From contig CAJUJH010000001.1 in assembly GCA_910586855.1 (NCBI GenBank), positions 701,339 through 765,338 on the forward strand: DNA of 64,000 bases, read 5' to 3'. The DNA is from Candidatus Gastranaerophilales bacterium (GTDB lineage Bacteria > Cyanobacteriota > Vampirovibrionia > Gastranaerophilales > Gastranaerophilaceae). A program made the position numbers and the translations under genes. Position 1 is the first letter of the stretch. The number at the start of each line of letters is the position of its first letter. Shown in pieces: positions 1 through 8,366 of this stretch. The notes under the pieces were generated by a model. The model was not told the DNA's origin and did not search any database. It saw nothing but the letters and a program-made list of their open reading frames with translations.

Positions 1-1221
1 TGCTTGTTTTTGGGCATTTGTAAGTTCAAATGGTAAACTTTTTATAAACCTTTCAACAAGCCCGTTTTCTTTGATTTCAAGGGCAATACTGTCTAGATTT
101 CTGTTTGCCTCCCTTATAAGTGCAAGATTCATTTGTAAAACAAACAGTTCTTCAAAAACAAGCCTGTAACGTGCTTTTTCAAGTTCTTCCTGAGATTTTG
201 GGAAGTGAATCTGTTTTATGGCATCAGATTTTGAAATAATTCCTGCTTCTTCCATTAAAAAATCAGGAAAAGGTTCCGGAATTGAACCTGAAAATTTTTC
301 GATAGCATTATAAACAGCCCTAGTCAGGCTTTTGGCGTTTAAATTTTCACATAAAGGATAAACCGGCGTAATTTTATTATCGTAAAGGGCTTCTTCCTCT
401 TCTTCTGAAAAATCAGATGTTATCACCTGTATTTGCGGTTTATCAAGCGTTAAGAGCCCCGAAAATTTATCCGCCTTTACTGTACCATATGCTATAATGC
501 CTGCACCTGCGGGGTATTGAGCCTTGTAATGTTCCAGCATTCTTCTGTTTCGAACCCCGTAAAACATAACAATATTTATATTTCCGCTGCCATCTCCTAT
601 GGTTAATTTTAAAACGGCGAGTTTTTTTGAAGTTGTGTGGCAATCTGCCTTTTTGATTGTTCCAAATATGCAGACAGAATTACCGACTTCAAGGTCTTTA
701 ATTTTTGTGCGCCCTTCATAATCCATATATCGTTTAGGGTAATATTCAAGCAAATCTTTAACTGTATAGATATCAAGCTTATTAAAAACCGCAGCAAGTT
801 TTGGACCTACACCTTTTATAAAGGCAACATCTATTTCATCAATTTCTGTAGAGTAAGGTTTTCTTTCAGGAATTTTTTCTTCCGCTTCCGCTGCTTTCTT
901 TGCTTTTCTTTCTTCAAGTTTAATTTTAGCCTCTTCAAGAGCCTTATTTTGTGCTTTTTTAAAATATTCAAGCAAATCATTCAGCATTTTAATGGAGTTC
1001 ATTCTGCCTGATATGGAATCAAACCTGTATTGGTAAAAACATGCGCAAATAGTATCCACCCGTCCTTTATCAATTTTGCTCAACTTCCTTTTAAAATCAT
1101 TCAGTGATTTTAAAATAAAATCAGAAAAGCAGGTGGTTTTTCCTATAAAATCAATATATTGGTATTTTTCTTCAAATTCAACGGCTTTTTTTATACCGTT
1201 ATAAAAATCTTCAAACTTCAC
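1..1221 (-). CDS. recG: ATP-dependent DNA helicase RecG, N-terminal part (runs off left edge)
   Basis: The 407 codons visible on the minus strand encode the N-terminal part of RecG, the branch-migrating helicase that rescues stalled replication forks. After about 130 residues of Lys/Glu-rich extension comes the wedge-domain entry with a helix-hairpin-helix-like segment (IKGVGPKLAAVF near residue 135), then YYPKRYMDYEGR and the OB fold (about residues 160-250). The visible part stops at PFELTNAQKQ, just before the Walker A motor domain. The start is GTG at 1221: an in-frame stop lies five codons upstream and the overlapping ATG is followed at once by TGA. No good Shine-Dalgarno is visible. The long extension resembles what I recall of cyanobacterial and plant RecG. 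It is the last gene of a minus-strand run starting with the cyclase at 3616. Confidence 0.93.
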   Translation of the reverse strand, partial: MKFEDFYNGIKKAVEFEEKYQYIDFIGKTTCFSDFILKSLNDFKRKLSKIDKGRVDTICACFYQYRFDSISGRMNSIKMLNDLLEYFKKAQNKALEEAKIKLEERKAKKAAEAEEKIPERKPYSTEIDEIDVAFIKGVGPKLAAVFNKLDIYTVKDLLEYYPKRYMDYEGRTKIKDLEVGNSVCIFGTIKKADCHTTSKKLAVLKLTIGDGSGNINIVMFYGVRNRRMLEHYKAQYPAGAGIIAYGTVKADKFSGLLTLDKPQIQVITSDFSEEEEEALYDNKITPVYPLCENLNAKSLTRAVYNAIEKFSGSIPEPFPDFLMEEAGIISKSDAIKQIHFPKSQEELEKARYRLVFEELFVLQMNLALIREANRNLDSIALEIKENGLVERFIKSLPFELTNAQKQA

Positions 1222-1244
1222 ATTCTTTTGTTCTTAAAATAAGG

Positions 1245-1394
1245 TTATGGCTTAATGTCTTCTTTTGGTTCATTGCTTGGCGTAACTTTGTTTAAAGCCT
1301 TTGTCATTATCACAGCTAAATAAATCATGCCTATCGCCCAGATGATAAAATTTACATCCTGATTAGAGTAATGTAATATATCTGTCCAATTCAT
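1245..1394 (-). CDS. 49-aa single-pass membrane protein, unknown
   Basis: This small ORF begins with ATG at 1394, directly after the stop codon of the upstream gene, and has a near-perfect Shine-Dalgarno (AAGGAGG about 7 nt upstream). The product has a short polar N-terminus, one hydrophobic segment (about residues 14-30, NFIIWAIGMIYLAVIM) and a charged Pro/Glu/Lys tail. I do not recognise the family. Its place between an 76-aa membrane protein and recG in one minus-strand run suggests cotranscription. The strong ribosome binding site and coding-like composition make it likely to be real despite its size. Confidence 0.6.
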   Translation of the reverse strand: MNWTDILHYSNQDVNFIIWAIGMIYLAVIMTKALNKVTPSNEPKEDIKP

Positions 1395-1625
1395 CTATTT
1401 TTCCCTCCTTAAAATATTTTTAATTTTTTCATCCGTTGCGGTAAATTTCATTACAAAAACATAATCAAAATATGCTCCAAGTAATGCTAAAAAAGCAAAT
1501 TTGAACGTAAACAATTTACCAATCAACAATGTTGCAATTCCACCAGATATTAACATTATCATTGAAAAGTAATTTGTTCTAAGTGCAGTTAATTCTCTTA
1601 TTTCTTCAATGTCTTTATCTTCCAT
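1395..1625 (-). CDS. Small two-helix membrane protein, unknown
   Basis: The ORF encodes 76 aa from ATG at 1625, or 88 aa from a TTG at 1661. I prefer the ATG because AAAGG lies upstream of it, although the spacing (about 12 nt) is long. After a charged N-terminus (MEDKDIEEIREL) there are two hydrophobic segments (SMIMLISGGIATLLIG and FAFLALLGAYFDYVFVM) and a basic C-terminal tail, typical of a small inner-membrane protein. No family is recognised. It lies about 40 bp after the adenylate cyclase and its stop abuts the next start, so the genes probably form an operon. A membrane partner of the cyclase is possible but is only a guess from position. Confidence 0.6.
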   Translation of the reverse strand: MEDKDIEEIRELTALRTNYFSMIMLISGGIATLLIGKLFTFKFAFLALLGAYFDYVFVMKFTATDEKIKNILRREK

Positions 1626-1663
1626 AAAATCATTATACCTTTTTATTTCATTCCGTGGCAATA

Positions 1664-3616
1664 TTACGGTATTATCCTTAATACTTCATATATGTTGATT
1701 TTCTTTGCTTTGCCTCTGATTGCTACTTCTCTGATTTTTATAACATCAACATATTTTTGCACACGAAGAAAAGTTTCTTCGCTTATTAAGAATTTTGTTT
1801 TATAAACCTTATTATAGTTTTCAATTCTGCTTGCAGTGTTTACGGTATCGCCAATTACTGTATATTCAAGCCGTTCTTCTGAACCTATATTGCCGACAAA
1901 TGCTTCTCCTGTTGAAATGCCTACCCCGATTTCAATTTTAGGTTTTCCTTCATCAAGCCATTTGGTTTGCAGCTGTTTGACCTTTTTTAGCATTGAATCA
2001 GCACAGCGTACAGCATCAATTGCGTGGTTTTCATTTTTTATAGGCTCTCCAAATACAGCAAGCACAGCATCTCCCATAAATTTATTTAATATGCCGTTAT
2101 GGTTTTCAATTATAGGAGCTATGGCTGAAAAATACTCATTTAAAATATTAGTAACTTCTTCTGCTGATAGCTGTTCAGAAATTGAAGTAAAGCCTCTTAT
2201 GTCTGCGAATAATACGGTAACACAGGCTCTTTTGCCTCCTAATTTAACGCTGTCGATATTTGATACAACATTTCGCATAACGTCTTTTGATATATATTTT
2301 CCCATTGCAGACTGGATTTTTTCCTTTTTTCTGCCCTCAACAAGGTATCTGTATGAATACCCGAATCCTATTGCAATGAGCATAAATACTTCAGGTAAAA
2401 TTAATCCTACACCTATTCTGTGGTTATACATTAAAAATGTAAAGATAAAATATAAAAACATTACTAACGACGTGCACATTAAAGCTACCGGAATAGGCAG
2501 GGTGCAAATTAATAAAAGTACAAGTATAAATACGGTTAAAATAACTACAAAATCATATATGGGGCTTACTTCCGTGAAAAATTCATTTTTATAAAGATTG
2601 TTAAAATTTGTTGCCTGAATATCAAGTCCTGCAAAAGTATCTGAAACCGGAGTTCTTTTAACATCCTGCAGGGCTTGCGAATTAGCGTTTGAACCCACAA
2701 ATACAATCTTATCTTTAAAAATCTCAGGATTAATAATGGGTTTCTCACCTTTTTGAAGGTTTCTTAATGATTCAATAACATCTGATGCTGAAATATTTTG
2801 GTGTGAATAAACCCCGTCCGGTGTCTTATAATAAGCAATATGGCTGTATACAATGCCGTTATTATTAATAATAGGCATCTTTAAGTTAAACTGGTCATTT
2901 TTCCCATACAAATATTTATCTGTTATGGTAAATTCTTCAATTCCGGTTGCCTTTGCGTAGACAAAAAGCCCTAAGGATGGGTAAAGTTCATCTTTATATT
3001 TAATAATCTGGTCAACTTTTCTTATATATCCGTCAGAATCTTGATGGGTATTAACGGAACCCAAATTATTAATATTATAGAAATAATCCTTTAAAAATGG
3101 CGTAAAACTATGATAGGGGCTATTTTGTTTATATTTCTCGCTTCTGTTGTCAGTAAATTTAATAGTATGTTTTGTCGGGAGAATATCATTATATAATTCT
3201 TTATAATCTTCATCCTTGAAATCATCATACATAAAGCCTACGCCTGCAATAAGCCTTTCGTATTCTCCGATTCTGTCTGAAAATTCTTTGTCGTATTCAG
3301 GATGGTCGGTGTCCGGCGCTATTATTATTGCATCGAAACCGTATGCCTTGGCTTCCGTGTAATGCTCAAGATAATCAAAAATTTCAAGGAACATAGTCCT
3401 TTTCCAAGGCCATCTTCCTAATTTAGCCAAAGATTTATTATCTATTACGACAAGAATTATATCATCCGAAGCAGTCTTATTTACCGATGTTTGCTTCATC
3501 ATAAAGTTGTATGATTTGTATTGGAATATGGTGTATCCGATTAGATATACAAGAAAAAATACAACAACTGATGCTACAGTTAAAAGGATGAGTGATTTTT
3601 TGTGTGAAATTTCCAT
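1664..3616 (-). CDS. CHASE2-domain class III adenylate cyclase
   Basis: A 650-aa membrane-bound cyclase that makes cAMP from ATP. Order of parts: N-terminal helix (residues 9-30), extracytoplasmic CHASE2 sensor domain (about 35-345), three membrane helices (about 353-425), then the catalytic domain (about 462-645). Class III residues are present: metal-binding D472 (FADIRGFT) and D516 (MGDAVLA), adenine-selecting K512 and D590 (VIGDTVNTASR), and transition-state N593 and R597. It should therefore be active and specific for ATP. CHASE2-cyclases are frequent in cyanobacteria and relatives. The start codon has no usable Shine-Dalgarno; a promoter ends 7 bp before the ATG, predicting a leaderless mRNA. 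The small membrane ORFs and recG follow downstream. Confidence 0.93.
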   Translation of the reverse strand: MEISHKKSLILLTVASVVVFFLVYLIGYTIFQYKSYNFMMKQTSVNKTASDDIILVVIDNKSLAKLGRWPWKRTMFLEIFDYLEHYTEAKAYGFDAIIIAPDTDHPEYDKEFSDRIGEYERLIAGVGFMYDDFKDEDYKELYNDILPTKHTIKFTDNRSEKYKQNSPYHSFTPFLKDYFYNINNLGSVNTHQDSDGYIRKVDQIIKYKDELYPSLGLFVYAKATGIEEFTITDKYLYGKNDQFNLKMPIINNNGIVYSHIAYYKTPDGVYSHQNISASDVIESLRNLQKGEKPIINPEIFKDKIVFVGSNANSQALQDVKRTPVSDTFAGLDIQATNFNNLYKNEFFTEVSPIYDFVVILTVFILVLLLICTLPIPVALMCTSLVMFLYFIFTFLMYNHRIGVGLILPEVFMLIAIGFGYSYRYLVEGRKKEKIQSAMGKYISKDVMRNVVSNIDSVKLGGKRACVTVLFADIRGFTSISEQLSAEEVTNILNEYFSAIAPIIENHNGILNKFMGDAVLAVFGEPIKNENHAIDAVRCADSMLKKVKQLQTKWLDEGKPKIEIGVGISTGEAFVGNIGSEERLEYTVIGDTVNTASRIENYNKVYKTKFLISEETFLRVQKYVDVIKIREVAIRGKAKKINIYEVLRIIP

Positions 3617-3623
3617 AGCCTTT

Positions 3624-3652
3624 ATTTTACTTTATAAATACCTTTTTGCCAA
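3624..3652 (-). promoter_or_regulatory. Sigma70-type promoter of adenylate cyclase, leaderless type
   Basis: On the minus strand TTGGCA, a 17-bp spacer and TAAAAT end 7 bp before the ATG at 3616. Transcription would start at or next to the start codon. The only purine run (AAAGG) sits 2 nt from the ATG, too close to work as a Shine-Dalgarno. Confidence 0.65.
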
Positions 3653-3669
3653 ATAAATTTAGCTAAAAT

Positions 3670-3698
3670 TTGTCTTAGTGCATATTTTATATTAATAT
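3670..3698 (+). promoter_or_regulatory. Putative sigma70 promoter of the CtpA protease gene
   Basis: TTGTCT, a 17-bp spacer and TAATAT lie about 70 bp before the ATG at 3766, leaving a leader of about 60 nt that ends with an AAGGAG ribosome binding site. The region is A/T-rich, so chance matches are easy. Confidence 0.4.
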
Positions 3699-3765
3699 TA
3701 TTAATATAAGGTACCGATACCATATTTAAGGGCGAGGAGCTTTTAACACAAGGAGAATACAATAA

Positions 3766-4980
3766 ATGAAGAATATTTGGAAAAAAATCACGGTTGCTTT
3801 AATGCTTCTGTTTATGTCATATATTACCACTGCGGTAAATCCTGTATTGGCGCAGACTCCGCAGGCATTATATGATAAAGCTTGGAAATTGATTGATACA
3901 AAATTTGTTGATAAAGATAACAACAAACAGGATTGGACAAGATGGCGTCATAAATATGATTCTGTAATTAAAACGGATGAAGATGCGTATGTTGCAATAG
4001 ATACAATGATTTCAAGCTTGAATGATGTTTATACAAAATTTTTAAATCCTAAAGAATATGATGAAGAAAACAACTCAATTCAAGGGTCGCTAAAGGGTAT
4101 CGGGGTTCAAATCGGGGTGCGTGACGGCAAACTGCTTATTATAGCACCTATTGAAGATACACCGGGTGAAAAAGCAGGGCTTAAAGCAGAAGATGAAATT
4201 CTTGAAATTGACGGTAAATCTACAAAAGGCATAACAGTAGATGCCGCTGCCGATAAAATCAGAGGTGAAGAGGGTACTTCAGTTGAACTTTTAATTAAAA
4301 GAGACGGCGAAGAAAACAAGATATATAAAATTAAAAGAGCAAATATTGAAATAAAATCCGTTTCAACGAAAATTCCAAAATATGCTAAAATTTCTCCAAA
4401 TATAGGCTACATCAGGCTAAGTTCCTTTATAAGCAGAAATGCCACTATGGAATTTGAGAATGCCTTAATTGAAAACAGAAATAAAGATGGTATCATAATT
4501 GACCTAAGGTCTAATCCTGGAGGGCTTTTAACAAATGCAATCTTTATAGCGGATATGCTTTTAGATGGGCAAACCATAGTATCTACCGTAGATAGAGACG
4601 GTTATAAAGAAACCCAAAGGTCTACTCCAAAGGTAATCACAAGACAGCCTATCGTGGTTCTAATTAATGGTGGAAGCGCAAGTGCAAGCGAGATTCTGTC
4701 AGGTGCACTTAAAGATAATAAAAGAGCAACCATTGTTGGTAAAAAATCATTCGGCAAAGGATTAGTGCAGGAAATAAACAAACTCCCAGGCGGCTCCGCT
4801 ATGCATATTACAATCCAAAAATACCTAACCCCTAATGGTACAGATATTAATAAAAAAGGTATTGAGCCTGACTATGAAGTTGATATAACAGCAGATGACG
4901 TTAAAGCAGAGCGCGACCCGCAGCTTCAAAAAGCAAATGAAATTCTGACAAGACAAGCCAAAATGGCAGGAAGAAGATAA
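3766..4980 (+). CDS. ctpA: C-terminal processing peptidase, S41 family (CtpA/Prc-like)
   Basis: A 404-aa secreted serine protease that trims or degrades proteins from their C-termini in the periplasm. It has a signal peptide (residues 1-29, basic start, hydrophobic core, then PVLAQ), a PDZ domain (about 100-190, GIGVQIGVRDGKLLI) that binds substrate C-termini, and an S41 catalytic core. The Ser/Lys dyad is S306 in NGGSASASE and K331 in SFGKG, with the usual 25-residue spacing. AAGGAG precedes the ATG. It is transcribed alone and followed by a strong hairpin terminator. Substrates cannot be read from the sequence; in photosynthetic relatives CtpA matures photosystem II D1, which is not expected here. 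Confidence 0.94.
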   Translation: MKNIWKKITVALMLLFMSYITTAVNPVLAQTPQALYDKAWKLIDTKFVDKDNNKQDWTRWRHKYDSVIKTDEDAYVAIDTMISSLNDVYTKFLNPKEYDEENNSIQGSLKGIGVQIGVRDGKLLIIAPIEDTPGEKAGLKAEDEILEIDGKSTKGITVDAAADKIRGEEGTSVELLIKRDGEENKIYKIKRANIEIKSVSTKIPKYAKISPNIGYIRLSSFISRNATMEFENALIENRNKDGIIIDLRSNPGGLLTNAIFIADMLLDGQTIVSTVDRDGYKETQRSTPKVITRQPIVVLINGGSASASEILSGALKDNKRATIVGKKSFGKGLVQEINKLPGGSAMHITIQKYLTPNGTDINKKGIEPDYEVDITADDVKAERDPQLQKANEILTRQAKMAGRR

Positions 4981-5020
4981 TTTATACTAAATTTGTGTTG
5001 TTAGCGGTTGAATGGGTGAA

Positions 5021-5053
5021 AAAAAGACGGTTTAAAATTAAACCGTCTTTTAA
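5021..5053. terminator. Bidirectional intrinsic terminator
   Basis: An inverted repeat, AAAGACGGTTTAA with its complement and almost no loop, is flanked by A and T runs. It lies between the convergent ctpA and the 517-aa orphan gene and could stop transcription from both sides. Confidence 0.8.
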
Positions 5054-5056
5054 TTT

Positions 5057-6610
5057 TTAATCCCCTGGTGAAACATACCTTATTACTTTTGTTTTCCAGT
5101 CTGAATTGGTACCTTGTTTGTCCACTTTTTTAAAACCTGAAGATACTATCTCAAAAATTGTATCAACAAGATTTTTATTAAGAGTTTCTTTTGTATCAAA
5201 TGCCTGCATTAGCCTTCTGTTAAAAGAGTCTCCGGGAGCTGCAGCGATTTTTTCTACCTCATATTTTGATAACAGTTTTTCTATATAAGATATGGCTTCA
5301 TCAAATGGAAACTCAATCGTTTTTCCTTCTGCTGCAATACTTGAGGGGTCTTTTTTGCAAGATTCTAAATGTCTTACTGCACTGATTAAATCCGTTATAT
5401 CCTGATTTGAATCTTCCATAGGGTTTGCTGCAATTCGTCTTATATCTTCAATTCTATTTCTGAATTGTATATCTATATCGCTGTTATCAGCAAGTTCATC
5501 TAATATGACCGTTATATCTTTAACCTCTTTTTTAACTTGCTGGGTTTGCTTGTGATTTACTTCATGTTTAATTCTGTTTTTGCGCCTGTTTCTTGTCCTT
5601 GAAGTTCCTGTTGCTTTCTTTATATTTTTCTGTTTGCGGGTTATAATATCTTTTCTATCAGCTCCGCCTGCACCCTCTGCTCCGGAGGTTTCTACCGTGC
5701 TGTCAACGGCGGCTCCTTCTGAAATGGTATCTTTTGGCGTATTGATATCTGTGTTGGGTTTTATTTCAGGATTATTTCTTTGTACTCCTTCTGTGGACGA
5801 TGTTTTTTCGTTTTGAACAGGTGAAGTATTATCAATATTTTGCTTGATATCGTCTTTTTTTTTTTTTTGTAAAACATTTTTAATATTAGTAAGCGCTTCG
5901 CCTGATGCAAAAGCACCGGCTGATTTTCCAACTTGCGAGGGCACGCTTTTAAAACATTCAATCGTAGATTTTAGGAAATTCATCCCCTTTGTATCAATGC
6001 CTGCACCTTTTAGTGCTGCTTTTGAACCTGCTATTGAGACTGCAACCGTTGTAGTGCTTAGTCCAAGCTCTTGCCAGGCTTTTCGCGCCTCGTTATCTGT
6101 TTTGGCATTTATTGCGCTATATCCGCTTTTTAGCAGTCCTATTCCGCCGCCAACCACTCCTGCTGCTACCATAACGGGCGCAATAGCTCCTCCTGTTGCA
6201 GCTATTAAAAGTCCGCTGCCTGCTATACCAAGAGCCCCGATTGCAAAATTCTTAGGAGATTTAAACATTATAGTGACGGGTGATACAATCCCTTTTCCAA
6301 AATTTACAAGTTTTTCTTTGCCTGAAATTTTTCCGTCGTCTGTTGCCCATTTATCCTGTTTATTTGATGGAACAAAGCTGTCCGTATTTAATACCTGATT
6401 TGCAGGCTGATACCCGGGCTGTGTTTGATAATTTGCCGCAGTTTGCATTGTTCCTTGTGAAGCTTGCGGTGTGCTTTGAGCGGGCGTACCGTAAGTTTGC
6501 AGCAGATAACCGCTGCCATTTGTTTTGGCAGAATTTTGCTGTAATGTTATGAATCTAAGCTGGTTTGCAACATTAACGCTGCTGTTTATTCCGCTGCCGG
6601 AATTTGTCAT
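5057..6610 (-). CDS. Orphan glycine-zipper membrane protein (paralogue of the 50-kb and 52-kb genes)
   Basis: A 517-aa protein of no recognised family. The N-terminal ~90 residues are Gln/Asn/Thr-rich and have no signal peptide. Next come an Asp-rich loop (TDDGKISGKEKL), a GKG motif and two Gly/Ala-rich hydrophobic hairpins (about 115-165 and 190-215) with the pattern GGGIGLLKSGYSAI, then a TD-EAR-KAW segment. The same order of motifs occurs in the proteins at 50038 and 52086, so the three are paralogues. The C-terminal half is charged and probably helical, with a Lys/Arg-rich stretch. A run of 14 T (A14 in the coding strand, 5855-5868) lies in the middle and could cause slippage. AGGGAAAAGCT precedes the ATG. 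The upstream motif is shared with three other orphan genes. Confidence 0.8.
   Translation of the reverse strand: MTNSGSGINSSVNVANQLRFITLQQNSAKTNGSGYLLQTYGTPAQSTPQASQGTMQTAANYQTQPGYQPANQVLNTDSFVPSNKQDKWATDDGKISGKEKLVNFGKGIVSPVTIMFKSPKNFAIGALGIAGSGLLIAATGGAIAPVMVAAGVVGGGIGLLKSGYSAINAKTDNEARKAWQELGLSTTTVAVSIAGSKAALKGAGIDTKGMNFLKSTIECFKSVPSQVGKSAGAFASGEALTNIKNVLQKKKKDDIKQNIDNTSPVQNEKTSSTEGVQRNNPEIKPNTDINTPKDTISEGAAVDSTVETSGAEGAGGADRKDIITRKQKNIKKATGTSRTRNRRKNRIKHEVNHKQTQQVKKEVKDITVILDELADNSDIDIQFRNRIEDIRRIAANPMEDSNQDITDLISAVRHLESCKKDPSSIAAEGKTIEFPFDEAISYIEKLLSKYEVEKIAAAPGDSFNRRLMQAFDTKETLNKNLVDTIFEIVSSGFKKVDKQGTNSDWKTKVIRYVSPGD
5855..5868 (-). repeat. A14 homopolymer inside the coding sequence
   Basis: Fourteen consecutive T on the plus strand are read as A14, encoding a run of lysines in the 517-aa protein. 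One-base slippage would shift the reading frame and remove the C-terminal ~270 residues. It is by far the longest homopolymer I noticed in a gene of this window. Confidence 0.9.
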
Positions 6611-6638
6611 AGCTTTTCCCTAACACTTTTTACACCTA

Positions 6639-6675
6639 CATTTATATAAAAACCTCTCCAAGTCTGAAAAATGCC
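6639..6675 (-). promoter_or_regulatory. Shared orphan-gene upstream motif, copy 1
   Basis: On the minus strand GGCATTTTT is followed, 24 bp after its first base, by TTTTATATA, about 30 bp before the start of the 517-aa orphan gene. Spacing and sequence match the copies before 50038, 52086 and 60634. It does not look like a standard -35/-10 pair. Confidence 0.5.
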
Positions 6676-6696
6676 TTTTTAGTCTCTTTTATTAAG

Positions 6697-8322
6697 TTAA
6701 ATTACAATTTCTCTTTCTTCTCTGTAGGTAACATACCCCAAATGTGTTTCAGGAGGGCGTTTTAAGTATTTTCTTTTGGTATAAATTATTGAAGCTTTAG
6801 CATTTTCTTTCATTGGTGAATTTTCTTTTGCAAGCTTTGCGCCAAATAGCAAAACCTCATCTGTGACAGGTTTTCTGCCATTTTCTGTCTTAATTATAAT
6901 ATGCCCGGAGGGGCAGTCTTTAGCATGCAGCCAAATGTCCTCAGGGTTTGAAGCCTTTCTTATTAAATAATCGTTTTGTTTATTATTTTTTCCTAAAAGT
7001 AGCGTGAATCCTTGATATTCAATGCTTTTAACCGCAAGCCCTGTCTCTTTTCTTTTGCCCTTATTGTTTGAACTGGCGCCATTAGCTCCAAAACCGCGTT
7101 CATTAAGTAAATATTCGTTTAATTCTTCCTCAATTTCATCCAAAATATCCGGTCTGTCCGCATTTTCAACAGAAAATAAAATTTCCTCCAGATATTTAAT
7201 GTTATTTTGCGCTTCAAATTTTCTTTTTTCTAAAACTTCTTTTGCCTTCTTTCCCTTGGTATACAGAGTGAAATAACTTTGTGCATTTTGGGAAGGTGTT
7301 TTATTTTCATCTAAAATAATTTCAACACCGTTGATTGAAAATTTTTTGTCACCTTCTTTTATTTTGTAAATATTTGCTAAAATTAAATCTCCTTTTTCCT
7401 TGTGGGATAAGTAATTTGATTTTTTATCGGAATTTAAAATTATATCATTAAAGCGTTTAAATTCTTTTTTAATTTGCCTTAAAAGCCCGTTTTTGCGTCC
7501 TTCCATTAAATCTTTCATAACAAAATATGAAAAATATTTTTCAATAAGACTGTTCAAATTGCACTCTGCAGGTAGACTAAGCCCTTCTTCTTTGATGTTT
7601 TGCATCCAAAAATCTTTAATTAAATTATTTTGCCCCAAGGCAAGATTTTGTAGAGCCGAAAAAACCTCAGCTCTCTCTTTATAGCCTTTTTCAAATATAA
7701 AATTAACCAAACCCCTTGAAAAATAATAATATTTATCACGAATTTGTGCTTCATCCAAATTATAAAAATTAGAAATGCTTGTCTTTAAAATATCGGTTTT
7801 TTCCTGTTTTGGCGGGTAAATATATTTTATTCCACCCCAAACTTCCCTAACAGAGCTTTTTTCTGGTGAAATATTATGCACACATCCTGTTATTATCTTA
7901 TTTTGGGCATTATAAAGAATAACATTTGAATGTTTGCCCATAAGTTCTACCGCCATACACATAGGTGTTAGCGACCCTATTTCATCATATATATCAAAAT
8001 AAAATTCCACAATTCTTTCATATTCAACAACGCTGACAGTGCTTAGTTTTGCGCCTTCCAGGTGTTTGCGCAGCAGCATACAAAACATTGGCGGTTCTTT
8101 TGGAATTTTTATAAAATAATTGTCTTTATCTGTAATAAAATTCATATGTGCAAATTTTGGATTTACATTAATATAAAGTTTTCTGTTTTCTCCCAAATTG
8201 CGCATGGATAAAAGGATTTCCCGCTTTGATAACATCTGTATTTTTTGCACAACAGCGCCAAGGAAAAAATCCTTATTTTCTTCAACAAAAATTTTTAAAC
8301 TCAAAGAATCTAAATTATACAT
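6697..8322 (-). CDS. rqcH: RqcH/Rqc2 (NFACT) ribosome-quality-control protein
   Basis: A 541-aa NFACT-family protein. RqcH binds obstructed 50S subunits and recruits tRNA to add C-terminal alanine tails that mark stalled nascent chains for degradation. The NFACT-N domain fills about residues 1-200, helix-hairpin-helix and coiled-coil segments about 200-400, and the NFACT-R domain about 425-541 (IWLHAKDCPSGHIII is typical). The usual Asp-Arg pair of NFACT-N appears as E102-R103. The product is sometimes annotated as fibronectin-binding protein FbpA, but it is cytosolic and has no signal peptide. There is no Shine-Dalgarno; TACAAT ends 7 bp before the ATG, suggesting a leaderless mRNA. nadD is divergent, 44 bp away. 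Confidence 0.92.
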   Translation of the reverse strand: MYNLDSLSLKIFVEENKDFFLGAVVQKIQMLSKREILLSMRNLGENRKLYINVNPKFAHMNFITDKDNYFIKIPKEPPMFCMLLRKHLEGAKLSTVSVVEYERIVEFYFDIYDEIGSLTPMCMAVELMGKHSNVILYNAQNKIITGCVHNISPEKSSVREVWGGIKYIYPPKQEKTDILKTSISNFYNLDEAQIRDKYYYFSRGLVNFIFEKGYKERAEVFSALQNLALGQNNLIKDFWMQNIKEEGLSLPAECNLNSLIEKYFSYFVMKDLMEGRKNGLLRQIKKEFKRFNDIILNSDKKSNYLSHKEKGDLILANIYKIKEGDKKFSINGVEIILDENKTPSQNAQSYFTLYTKGKKAKEVLEKRKFEAQNNIKYLEEILFSVENADRPDILDEIEEELNEYLLNERGFGANGASSNNKGKRKETGLAVKSIEYQGFTLLLGKNNKQNDYLIRKASNPEDIWLHAKDCPSGHIIIKTENGRKPVTDEVLLFGAKLAKENSPMKENAKASIIYTKRKYLKRPPETHLGYVTYREEREIVI

Positions 8323-8329
8323 AGTTTTT

Positions 8330-8335
8330 ATTGTA
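8330..8335 (-). promoter_or_regulatory. -10 box of rqcH, leaderless type
   Basis: TACAAT on the minus strand ends 7 bp before the ATG at 8322. No Shine-Dalgarno lies between them and no convincing -35 is visible. Confidence 0.4.
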
Positions 8336-8366
8336 ATATAATTAAAAAAGATAGGGAAGCTTATAA

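Noticed and set aside
1836..2594. 252-aa open frame antisense to the adenylate cyclase
   Set aside because: The opposite strand has an intact catalytic domain with all motifs; the frame has no start signal and a Ser/Thr/Ile-rich composition typical of antisense reading.
5844..6398. 184-aa plus-strand frame over the 517-aa orphan gene
   Set aside because: The minus-strand gene is supported by two paralogues elsewhere and a ribosome binding site; the plus frame reads the A14 tract as poly-Phe.
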